In this document: one piece after another, positions 1 to 6,662 of the stretch
Position numbering within the stretch: the stretch's first letter is position 1
Layout: each line of letters opens with the position of its first letter
From: Eimeria necatrix
Lineage: Eukaryota; Apicomplexa; Conoidasida; Eucoccidiorida; Eimeriidae
NCBI RefSeq assembly: GCF_000499385.1
Contig: NW_013651671.1
Span: 1 to 12,500 of the forward strand
Direction: 5' to 3'
Length of the DNA stretch: 12,500 nt
The notes under the pieces: model-generated
Seen by the model: the letters and a program-made list of their open reading frames with translations, nothing else
The model's database searches: none
Told to the model about the DNA's origin: nothing
Position numbers and translations under genes: made by a program

Positions 1-1
1 G

Positions 2-3
<2 letters not shown>

Positions 4-60
<57 letters not shown>
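4..60. repeat. (CTG)19 microsatellite at the end of a RAD51 intron
   Basis: Nineteen uninterrupted CTG units lead into GTGCTTGCAG, the 3' splice site of the Walker A exon. The repeat sits where a pyrimidine tract is expected. Confidence 0.97.
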
Positions 61-65
<5 letters not shown>

Positions 66-70
66 TGCAG

Positions 71-135
71 GCAACCTGACGGAGCTGTTTGGGGAGTTTC
101 GAACGGGGAAGACGCAGCTTTGCCACACCTTAGCT
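71..135 (+). CDS. RAD51: RAD51 internal exon carrying Walker A
   Basis: The acceptor is CTTGCAG at 64-70, directly after 19 CTG units. The exon is read from its third base (AAC at 73) as [16 protein letters not shown] followed by CHTLA. Its first two bases complete a Gly codon from an exon upstream of the window. The donor is GTACGT at 136. Reading into the intron meets an in-frame TAG at 160-162, so retention would truncate the protein. Confidence 0.93.
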
Positions 136-165
136 GTACGTACACTCGGCACCTCGCGTGTATAG

Positions 166-200
<35 letters not shown>

Positions 201-210
201 TGGGTGTAGA

Positions 211-241
<31 letters not shown>

Positions 242-345
242 CTTCACAGCGCTGCGGCAAACAGCACTAGGCAGAGGAGTGGAGTGTACAGGCAGCAGCA
301 GCAGCGTAGCAGTATGTCCACTCAGCATATACTTGGGGTGTACAC

Positions 346-392
<47 letters not shown>

Positions 393-515
393 TTGAGGTG
401 TCTCGCCAGCTAAGTCGCCTTGCAGTGTCTCAAAATCTGCAAACTCCCGAACCTGCAAACTCGCCGCCTCCGCCGCTGCTGCCGCTGCTGCTGCCGCTGC
501 TGCTGCTGCTGCTGC

Positions 516-566
<51 letters not shown>

Positions 567-738
567 AGGTGACTTGCCAGCTGCCGGTGGAGCAGAGCGG
601 CGGGGAAGGGAAGTGTTTGTGGATTGACACTGAGGGCACTTTTCGGCCCGAAAGAATTGTGGCGATTGCCAAGAGATTTGGACTCGACCCCAACGACTGT
701 CTCGATAATATTGCCTACGCAAGGGCCTACAACTGCGG

Positions 739-803
<65 letters not shown>

Positions 804-2553
804 AATGCTGCTGCTGCAATGCAATGCTGCTGCAGTGCTGCAATGCAATGCAATGCAATGCAATGCTGCAATGCAATGCTGCAATGCTGCTGCAATGCAA
901 TGCTGCAATGCTGCTGCTGCTGCTGCAATGCTGCTGCTGCTGCAATGCTGCTGCTGCTGCAATGCTGCTGCTGCTGTTGGTGCTGCTGCTGCGGAAGCAG
1001 CAGCGGCCTGCGCGGTGAAAGGGAACGATGAGGAAACAGGTGGAAGTGGTCTTTTCATGTTTTGCAATTTATAATTTTTTATTTTTTAATTTTAATTTTA
1101 ATTACTTATTAATAATAATTAATAATTAATTATTAATTAATAATTAATAATTAATAATTATTAATTATTTGTTATTAACTTTTTATTTTTAATTTTCAAT
1201 TTGAAGAAGTGTTAATGGCATGTTTGACCGAAGAGCGTTTGCTGCGGCTTCGCCCGCAGCAACTAAATGAAATGGGCACATATAAAGCAAAGTAAAATAA
1301 AATAAAATAAAATAAAACAAAAATAAATAAAATAAAATAAAAATAAAATAAAAATAAATAAAATAAATAAAATAAAATAAATAAATAAATAAATGGTTAA
1401 ATGGAGAAGTGCATGAATGGAGAAGCAAATTGCCCAGGTGACCAGTGGACCACGAAAGCTGAACTGCGCCTCATTTTGTTCATTTTTGTCCATTTTTGTT
1501 CATTTTTGTTCATTTTTTTTCGTTTTTTTTCTTTTTTTGATTCTTTTTGTTTAAAAAGATTAAATTCGATGATTCTTTTTGTTTAAAAAGATTAAATTCG
1601 ATGAATCGGAACAAACTGGGTCGAATTTGAACGAATTTGCGGCGACTTGGCGGGTTTGGCGCGGATTGCCCGCTGGAGCTGCTGGCGCAGCTCCATTTGT
1701 CTCGATTTTTGTTCCTTTTTTTTGATTTTTTCTTCTAAAAGGATGAAATTTGTTGAATTAAAACAAATTGAATCAAAACAAATTGAATTAAAACAAATTG
1801 AATTAAACAAATTGAATTAAACAAATTGAATCAAACAAATTGAATTAAAACAAATTGAATTAAAACAAATTGAATTAAAACAAATTGAATTCGAAGAAAG
1901 CGGGCGCGTTCGAGTTTGCAGATCCCCCACCAGCTGTCGCAGGCGGCGGCGGCGCTGATGAGCGCGGCGCAGCAGCACTTGTGTTCATTTTCGTTCAATT
2001 TTCTTCATTTTTGTTCATTTTTTTCCCTTTTTGTTTTATTTTTTGCTATTTATCTTTTAAAATAACAAAATTAATTGAATTAGAGCAAACTTGTCGCGTT
2101 TTGTGTGCAGATCACCAGCTGGAGTTGCTGGCGCAGGCAGCCGCGATGATGAGCGAGTCGCGGTTCGCGCTGCTGGTGGTGGACAGCGCCACTGGGCTGT
2201 ACCGCTCGGAGTTCTCCGGCCGCGGCGAACTGGCGGCTCGACAAAGTCATTTGTGTCGTTTTTTGCGGAGTTTGCAGCGGCTGGCGGACGTGTTTGGGGT
2301 GGCGGTGTTGGTGAGCAACCAGGTGGTGGCTCGGGTGGACGCCTTCAGCAGCAGCAGCAGCAGCAGCGGCTGCGGCGACAAACTCCCCATTGGAGGCCAT
2401 ATAATGGCCCATGCCAGTCAAACTCGACTTTATCTCCGAAAAGGAAGAGCAGAAAGCCGCATTTGCAAAGTCTACGACAGCCCCAGCTTGCCCGAGGGCG
2501 AGGCGGTCTTCGCCATCGGCGAGGGCGGCATCGGCGACTACGAGGAAACCTGA
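71..2553 (+). CDS. RAD51: RAD51 recombinase, 3' portion (exons 71-135, 569-737, 2111-2553)
   Basis: RAD51 forms the nuclear ATP-dependent filament that carries out strand exchange in homologous recombination. Three spliced segments give about 224 C-terminal residues that follow the family without gaps until loop L2. Visible are Walker A GEFRTGKT (91-114), [10 protein letters not shown] in the middle exon, Walker B ALLVVD (2167-2184), [18 protein letters not shown] before loop L2, and [11 protein letters not shown] with TRLYLRKGR after it. [19 protein letters not shown] and NQVVARVD match RAD51 and not the meiotic paralogue DMC1 (which has DTENTFRPDR and NQMTAD, from family knowledge). All three junctions keep phase: G|GC-AAC, GCT|GTG and G|AT-CAC. 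Introns are 433 and 1373 nt. The N-terminal helix-hairpin-helix domain and start codon lie upstream of the window. The stop is TGA at 2551-2553. An in-frame run of seven AGC codons puts poly-Ser in loop L2. Confidence 0.95.
136..568 (+). repeat. RAD51 intron made of CAG then CTG tracts
   Basis: On the + strand the intron holds CAG tracts at 167-199 (11 units), 213-239 (9), a short one at 293-305, and 347-391 (15). It then switches to CTG/CCG at 474-566. The two halves are complementary and could pair in DNA or pre-mRNA. Each CAG tract starts just after a GTGTA-containing motif. Confidence 0.95.
569..737 (+). CDS. RAD51: RAD51 internal exon, between Walker A and B
   Basis: The exon begins [15 protein letters not shown] and ends [11 protein letters not shown] plus one base. 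The acceptor is CTGCAG at 563-568, at the end of a CTG/CCG tract. The donor is GTCTGC at 738, a weak match to GTRAGT, and it runs directly into 20 CTG units. Phase matches the final exon, giving N-C-D-H-Q, the same length as human N-T-D-H-Q. The exon is embedded in a longer open frame with poly-Leu on both sides, which is an artefact of the repeats. Confidence 0.93.
740..978. repeat. (CTG)20 followed by a CTG/CAATG compound repeat
   Basis: Pure CTG runs from 740 to 799. From 800 to about 978, CTG triplets alternate with CAATG pentamers in irregular order. This lies at the 5' end of the 1373-nt RAD51 intron. Open frames on both strands (poly-Leu, poly-Cys, poly-Ala, poly-Gln) come only from the repeat. 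Confidence 0.95.
1076..1400. repeat. AT-rich repeats within a RAD51 intron
   Basis: An AATTATTAATTAATA-type repeat occupies about 1085-1170. An AAAATAAAAT/AAATAAAT repeat occupies about 1290-1395. A short GC-richer island (1205-1265) lies between them. No coding signal is seen. Confidence 0.85.
1539..1602. repeat. Exact 32-bp tandem duplication in a RAD51 intron
   Basis: The segment 1539-1570 is repeated base for base at 1571-1602. Each copy starts GATTCTTTTTG and ends AAATTCGAT. Zero divergence suggests a recent event. Confidence 0.95.
1603..2010 (+). pseudogene. Apparent decayed copies of the RAD51 last-exon 5' edge
   Basis: Two GC-rich islands inside the intron resemble the start of the exon at 2111. 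At 1921-1975, TTTGCAG is followed by a CACCAGCTG word and then frames reading [14 protein letters not shown], close to the true [14 protein letters not shown] but with about four extra C bases that break the splice phase. At about 1671-1690, CTGGAGCTGCTGGCGCAG resembles the exon word CTGGAGTTGCTGGCGCAG, followed by CATTTGTCTCG, which resembles CATTTGTGTCG further into the exon. Each island is followed by similar T-rich DNA. Duplication is inferred by eye; chance similarity in GC-rich sequence is possible. Confidence 0.5.
1755..1890. repeat. Tandem repeat of about 14-16 bp, AACAAATTGAATTAA type
   Basis: About nine imperfect units with small length changes in the A run sit between the two GC islands of the RAD51 intron. 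A related AAATTAATTGAATTAGAGC stretch lies just before the last exon, as if the repeat belonged to the same duplicated block. Confidence 0.9.
2111..2553 (+). CDS. RAD51: RAD51 terminal exon (Walker B, loop L1/L2, C-terminus)
   Basis: The acceptor is TGTGCAG at 2104-2110. The exon reads (D)[13 protein letters not shown], then Walker B at 2167-2184, the SGRGEL segment, [10 protein letters not shown], seven Ser (AGC at 2347-2367), [10 protein letters not shown], and the C-terminal sheet ending [12 protein letters not shown]. It carries 147 codons including the stop. Codons are GC-rich, in contrast to the T-rich DNA on either side. Confidence 0.95.
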
Positions 2554-2890
2554 ACCAGCTCTGTCTTTCCGCTTTTTCATCTTTTTTTTCCTTTTTTCCA
2601 CCTTTTTAATCCTTGTTTTACTCTTTTCCACTTTTAAAATCCTTATTTTACTTTTATTTCTTCTTTTCCGCAAAAAAAACAGAAAAAAACGCAGGTTTCC
2701 CGGATTCTGCACTGAACGATCTCCGCCTTTTTCCGCTTTTTAAGCTCCATTTTCTTGTTTTCCACTTTTAAATCTTTATTTTCTTTTATTTCCACTTTTT
2801 AAATCTTTATTTTCTTTTATTTCCACTTTTTAAATCTTTATTTTCTTTTATTTCTTCTTTTCCAAAAAAAAACAAAAAAAAACGCAAAGG
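2554..2890. repeat. T-rich ladder repeat downstream of RAD51
   Basis: A unit of about 30 bp (TTTCCACTTTTTAAATC then TTTATTTTC) recurs at least five times between 2588 and 2855. The last three copies are nearly identical at 31-bp spacing. Two A-rich blocks (about 2672-2692 and 2864-2886) each precede a GGTTTCC word, suggesting a larger nested duplication. The RAD51 3'UTR probably lies here, but no cleavage site can be named. Confidence 0.8.
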
Positions 2891-2953
2891 TTTCCGCCCT
2901 GTTCAACTCCGCACCGGGTTCGGAAGGCAGCTCCGTTGCGGGTTCAACTCGAT

Positions 2954-3085
2954 GGAATTCAATTAAGTGAATTAAATTCATTTAATTCATTTAATTTAAT
3001 TCATTTATTTCATTTAATTTAATTAATTTAATTCATTTAATTCATTTAATTCATTTAATTTAATTAATTTGATTCATTTAGTTCA
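2954..3085. repeat. TTAATTCATTTAA repeat
   Basis: Imperfect TTCATTTAAT units form a short AT array between two GC-richer islands (2890-2952 and 3088-3165). Those islands contain no recognisable gene or RNA. Confidence 0.85.
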
Positions 3086-3165
3086 TTTCAAAGGGATTTG
3101 GCTCGGGAAACTCGCGGCGCCGGAGAAGTTGAATTCCGCAACTTCGTTCAAGTTCTGCAAACGAA

Positions 3166-4025
3166 TTCCGAAAATTCGAATTAATTCAAATCAATTCGAA
3201 ATTATAATTAAAGAATTCAAATTAATTCAAATTAATAATTCAAAATAATTCAAATTAATAATTCAAGAATTCAAATTTATTCAAATTTATGATTCAAGAA
3301 TTCAAAATAATTCAAGACTTCAAATTAATTAAAGAATTCAAATCAATTCGAAATTATAATTCAGGAATTCGAAATAGTTCAAATTAATAATTCAAGAATT
3401 CAAAATAATTCAAATTAATAATTCAAGAATATAAAATAATTCAAAATTATATTTCAGGAATCCAAAATAATTCAAAATAATTCAAAAATTCAAATCAATT
3501 CGAAATTATAATTCAAGAATTCAAAATAATTCAAAATTATATTTCAGGAATTCAAAATAATTCAAGAATTCAAATTCACTCAAAATTATAATCCAAGAAT
3601 TCAAATTAATTCAAATTTGTAATTCAAGGATTCAAATTAATTCAAGGATTCAAATTAATTCAAGAATTCAAATTCACTCAGATTTATAATTCAAGAATTT
3701 AAATTTATTCAAATTTATAATTCAAGAACTCAAAATAATTCAAAATTATAATTCAAGAATTCAAAATAATTCAAAATTATAATTCAAGAATTCAAATTAA
3801 TTCAAGAATTCAAATTAATTCAAATTAATAATTCAATAATTCAAATTAATTCAAGAATTCAAATTAATAATTCAAGAATTCAAATTAATAATGCAAGAAT
3901 TCAAATTAATTCAAGAATTAATTCAAATTAATAATTCAAGAATTAAAATAAATTCAAATTAATAATTCAAAAATAAAAATTAATTCAAATTAATAATTCA
4001 AGAATTAAAATAAATTCAAAATAAT
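3166..4025. repeat. Long AT satellite of TTCAAGAATTCAAATTAA units
   Basis: About 860 bp are built from TTCAA and AATTC words in varying order, with frequent GAATTC. Unit length drifts between roughly 10 and 30 bp. There are no long open frames on either strand, consistent with non-coding satellite DNA. Confidence 0.92.
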
Positions 4026-4101
4026 CCCTTTGACGCGGAAAGCGAAGTCGAATTCAAATAAATGCAAAGTCAATCAAGACGCAGTTGAATTGAATGCAAT
4101 C

Positions 4102-4228
4102 AAATTAAATTAAATTAAATCACTAAATTAAATTAAATTAAATTAAATTAAATTAAGTTAAATTAAATTAAATTGATTTTAATTTAATTTAATTTAATTT
4201 AATTTGAATTGAAATTTAATTTAATTGA
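4102..4228. repeat. (AAATT)n / (AATTT)n inverted repeat
   Basis: Pentamer repeats run as AAATT from 4102 to about 4174, then as the reverse complement AATTT from about 4178 to 4228. The arms can fold back on each other around a centre near 4176. Confidence 0.88.
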
Positions 4229-4390
4229 ATTCGACGCGACTCTGCAACTGCAAGGCGAGAAACGCGGGGCTGCGCCAGCGCATGCAAATCTGAAAAAAAA
4301 ATAAATAAGAAATTAAATAAATCCAATTTGGACAAAAGTTTCTTTTAAAAGTCTTTAAAAGTCTTTTAAAATGAAATTAAAGACATTTCG

Positions 4391-4540
4391 AATTAAAAAG
4401 AATTAAAAAGAATTAAAAAGAATTAAAAAGAATTAAAAAGAATTGAAAAGAATTGAAAAAAATTAAAAAGAATTAAAAAGAATTAAAAAGAATCAAAAAG
4501 AATTAAAAAGAATTAAAAAGAATTAAAAAGAATTAAAAAG
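4391..4540. repeat. Fifteen 10-bp units of AATTAAAAAG
   Basis: Fifteen consecutive decamers occur with no insertions or deletions. Twelve are perfect and three carry one or two substitutions (AATTGAAAAG, AATTGAAAAA, AATCAAAAAG). Each has an A-run at the same helical position, the classic arrangement for intrinsically bent DNA. Confidence 0.97.
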
Positions 4541-4565
4541 ACCCCCAGTTGCGAGCTGGCTTCCC

Positions 4566-4697
4566 TCCAAACCCTAAACCCTAAACCCTTGGCGCCAAAC
4601 CCTAGCTGCTAAACCCTAGGCTTCAAACCCTAGCGGCTAAACCCTAGGCCTCAAACCCTAGTCGCTAAACCCTAGCCTCAAACCCTAAACCCTAGAG
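4566..4697. repeat. Telomere-like CCCTAAA array with a higher-order 28-bp unit
   Basis: AAACCCT heptamers occur in tandem at both ends. In the middle they are interleaved with short spacers to make a 28-bp unit (4606-4633, 4634-4661 and a third shortened copy from 4662). TTTAGGG is a known telomere repeat in apicomplexans, so this is an interstitial, partly degenerate telomere-like block. Confidence 0.93.
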
Positions 4698-4735
4698 GGT
4701 CCGACGGTTGGGTTTTTGTGCCGCTTTTGATGAAT

Positions 4736-4928
4736 TTTATTTCTTTTATTTTATTTTTCTTTCTTTTATTTTCTTTTATTTCTTTTATTTCTTTTCTTTT
4801 ATTTTCGAATTTATATCTTTTGTTTTCAAGTCTGTTTCCTATATTTATCTCCTGTTTCTTTTCTTTTATTTTTTGAATTTGTTTCTTTTTCTTTTATTTC
4901 TTTTCTTTTATTTTCGAATTTGTTTCTG
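4736..4928. repeat. T-rich TTTTATTTCTTT tract
   Basis: Low-complexity TTTTATTTCTTT with two similar segments ending TTTTCGAATTTGTTTC or TTTTCGAATTTATATC. The open frame across it is pure Phe/Tyr/Leu and is not credible as a gene. Confidence 0.85.
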
Positions 4929-5213
4929 TCAGTAGCGGAGAGCCGAATGGCTCAATAAGTGGCCCAATTAAAAGCATTTTTTTGCGAAAAATAAATTGCC
5001 AAAATGCATTTCTTTTGAAGACTTCTTTGTTCATTTGGAAATGATTTATTCTTTGTTTTATATTTAATTAGAAGTGTTTTTTCCTCCATTTACTTTATTC
5101 TTTATTTAATATATACTTATTTAAGAGTAGTTAGAAATGCTTTATTATTATTTAATAATTTTTTCCAATTTTTTCAAAAACAGAAAATGCGCACTTTATG
5201 CGCAGTTCAACCA

Positions 5214-5249
5214 GGTGTACGTACACACTGGCGCATGCGCATGCATGCA
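5214..5249. promoter_or_regulatory. GTGTACGTACAC palindrome plus TGCATGCA cluster
   Basis: A perfect 12-bp palindrome (5215-5226) is followed by GCGCATGCGC (5231-5240) and TGCATGCA (5242-5249). TGCATGC-type words are established ApiAP2 or conserved promoter motifs in apicomplexans. No gene is identified immediately downstream, so the role is unproven. Confidence 0.35.
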
Positions 5250-5269
5250 AAGGACAGAAAATAAACATC

Positions 5270-5580
5270 AGTTTTTATTTATTTTCTATTTTTATTTACT
5301 TCTATTCTTATTTACTTATTTATTTATTTATTTATTTATTTATTGTTGCTTTTGTTGATAAACAGGATTTAAATTGTGGCTGCGATATATCTGAAATTCG
5401 AGGCCAACGGTCTCTTCTCTTTTATCTGCATAATTTTGATTTGTTTCTTTTTATTTGTTTTCTTTTTTGTTTCTTTTTTTTGTTCTTTTGTTTTTGTTTA
5501 TTTGTCTTCTTCGTTTGTTTTCGATTTTGTTTATTCCTTTTTGCTCGTTTGTTCGCCGTTGTGTCTTCGAGGGAAATGAA
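5270..5580. repeat. TTTA tract and T-rich DNA before a telomere-like block
   Basis: TTTATT repeats run to about 5345. After a short mixed segment (5346-5420), TTTTGTTTCTTT low complexity follows. Open frames are Phe/Leu-rich repeat translations. Confidence 0.8.
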
Positions 5581-5596
5581 ACAAGGGCTTAATCGC

Positions 5597-5792
5597 TAGG
5601 GTTTAGGGTTTAGGGTTTAGGGTTTAGGGTTTACGGGCTAGGGTCTAAGAGGCAGGGTTTGGCTCGGCTAAGGCCCTACAGCTCCGCGAAAAAGGACGGC
5701 AGCCAGGAATTACGACTGAGAGTCTAGGGTTTAGGGTTTAGGGTTTAGGGTCTAGGGTTTAGGGTTTAGGGTCTAGGGTTTAGGGTTTAGGG
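5597..5792. repeat. Two TTTAGGG telomere-like arrays
   Basis: TTTAGGG heptamers occur at 5597-5632 and 5723-5792, the latter mixing TCTAGGG variants in a regular pattern. Their orientation is opposite to the block at 4566-4697. A 90-bp unique segment separates the two arrays. Confidence 0.95.
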
Positions 5793-5807
5793 CTTCTTAG
5801 ATCGCGG

Positions 5808-6026
5808 TTGGCACTGCTGCTAACTTCGAGGCAGACGCGTCTGCTGCAAAGTTTGTTCTGGAGTTTAAAAAGGAATTTAAAACAAAAGAGAAAAGAATTT
5901 GAGGCCTTTTTGCTAAAAGACTTTGGAGAAGCAAAGGAGGCATTTCTAGTACTAAGGCGAGGGCTGCGTTGGCTGCAGGAAGGGCCCCTAAAAGGCGCTC
6001 TTTTAGCTCCCCACATGCATAACTGA
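5808..6026 (+). CDS. Doubtful 72-residue open frame, unidentified
   Basis: The open frame has ordinary composition, with a charged helical middle (LKQKRKEFEAFLLKDFGEA) and an end ALLAPHMHN. It starts just after the TTTAGGG array. The opposite strand is open over nearly the same span (5780-6016), so openness alone is weak evidence. I recognise no family. It could be an exon, a relic, or a dispersed repeat. Confidence 0.15.
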   Translation: MALLLTSRQTRLLQSLFWSLKRNLKQKRKEFEAFLLKDFGEAKEAFLVLRRGLRWLQEGPLKGALLAPHMHN

Positions 6027-6045
6027 GTAAAAAAAGAAAAGTTAA

Positions 6046-6321
6046 TTAAAGAGAATGAAAGAAGTGAAGAATTTGGTGCGGAAATAGGGCGTGGGCGTGG
6101 GGTTGAGGTGTCTGTACACCGCAGCCGCTGCCGCTGCGCTGGGGCTGCGCCGCGAGGGAAAGCTGGCGAAACGAAGAAAAGGGAATTTTCTGTGGATTTA
6201 ATTTTGATTTATTTGGAAAATAAATGCCATTTGCTTTCGAATGGTGTGTTATTTGCGCAATAACAAGCACAAAAAGCAGAAACTGCAGCGGCTTCCCTGC
6301 ACTGGCTGAGGCGGGTCTCAC
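6046..6321 (-). CDS. Doubtful 91-residue open frame with signal-like N-terminus
   Basis: Reading the minus strand from 6321, the start is followed by a hydrophobic stretch (KPLQFLLFVLVIAQI) and then a polar Pro/Ser/Gln-rich tail. The frame runs through a GGTGT-N4-ACACC element, which suggests it is not under coding constraint. It lies about 300 bp upstream of, and divergent from, the TFB5-like gene. No family is recognised and no splice evidence is visible. Confidence 0.15.
   Translation of the reverse strand: MRPASASAGKPLQFLLFVLVIAQITHHSKANGIYFPNKSKLNPQKIPFSSFRQLSLAAQPQRSGSGCGVQTPQPHAHALFPHQILHFFHSL
6107..6120. promoter_or_regulatory. GGTGTCTGTACACC element, copy 1
   Basis: This is a 14-bp interrupted inverted repeat with arms GGTGT/ACACC. 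The same word recurs at 9483 and, with small centre changes or inverted, at 9124 and 11159. This copy is about 510 bp upstream of the TFB5-like start codon. A protein-binding site is inferred. Confidence 0.4.
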
Positions 6322-6627
6322 CGGGGCTCGCAGCGAGTGGAATTCGAGGGGAATAAACAGTTTGGAATTATTTAAATTGATTTAATTTGAATTAAAAGTC
6401 TTTTTATTTCGAAAAACGAACTCGAAAAACCCATTTTCTGCTTTTTTCCGCTTTTTCCGACTCCGCGGCTGGCGGCGGGACTCGCGCTTGCTTTCCTCTT
6501 CTTCTTTTTCGCTTCTTTTTGTCTTTTCCAAACTCAAATTAATTCTCCAAAAGAATTCTTTTTTATTTATTTTATTTTATTTCTTTTCTTTTCTTTTTTT
6601 GTTTCAACTCCGCCGATTTCCGCGAAG

Positions 6628-6662
6628 ATGGTCGTCGCCATCAAAGGCATTCTCGTGCAGTG
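6628..6662 (+). CDS. TFB5: TFB5 exon 1 (35 nt)
   Basis: The exon reads MVVAIKGILVQ plus TG, which becomes Cys after splicing. The donor is GTAGAA at 6663. If unspliced, the frame hits TAG at once (TGG TAG), so splicing is required. Confidence 0.85.

Noticed and set aside
158..1018. Long + strand frame with poly-Gln and poly-Leu around a RAD51 segment
   Set aside because: Only 569-737 is conserved. The flanks are intronic CAG/CTG repeats, and the splice phases of the RAD51 exons explain the segment.
267..1067. Minus-strand poly-Ala, poly-Gln and poly-Ser frames
   Set aside because: They are antisense to the RAD51 exon and consist of repeat translation only.
1885..2110. Upstream extension of the last RAD51 exon to 1885
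   Set aside because: The open frame continues, but the residues before 2111 are T-rich Phe/Ile translation without homology, and the acceptor at 2110 restores exact RAD51 phase.
71..2553. Assignment as DMC1 instead of RAD51
   Set aside because: Residues [19 protein letters not shown] and NQVVARVD follow RAD51. A few shared residues (ARAY, HQLELL, GGHI) also occur in DMC1 but are outweighed.
2900..2945. Possible tRNA T-arm in the GC island (GGGTTCAACTC)
   Set aside because: No matching acceptor stem, anticodon arm or B-box consensus around it.
4391..4540. CRISPR-like array
   Set aside because: Direct 10-bp repeats without unique spacers, in a eukaryotic context; no cas genes.
4940..4953. 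Small hairpin GAGCC-GAAT-GGCTC
   Set aside because: A 5-bp stem is easily expected by chance, and no associated gene or RNA was found.
4566..5792. True chromosome end
   Set aside because: The telomere-like blocks are short, degenerate, in both orientations, and have genes on both sides, so they are interstitial.
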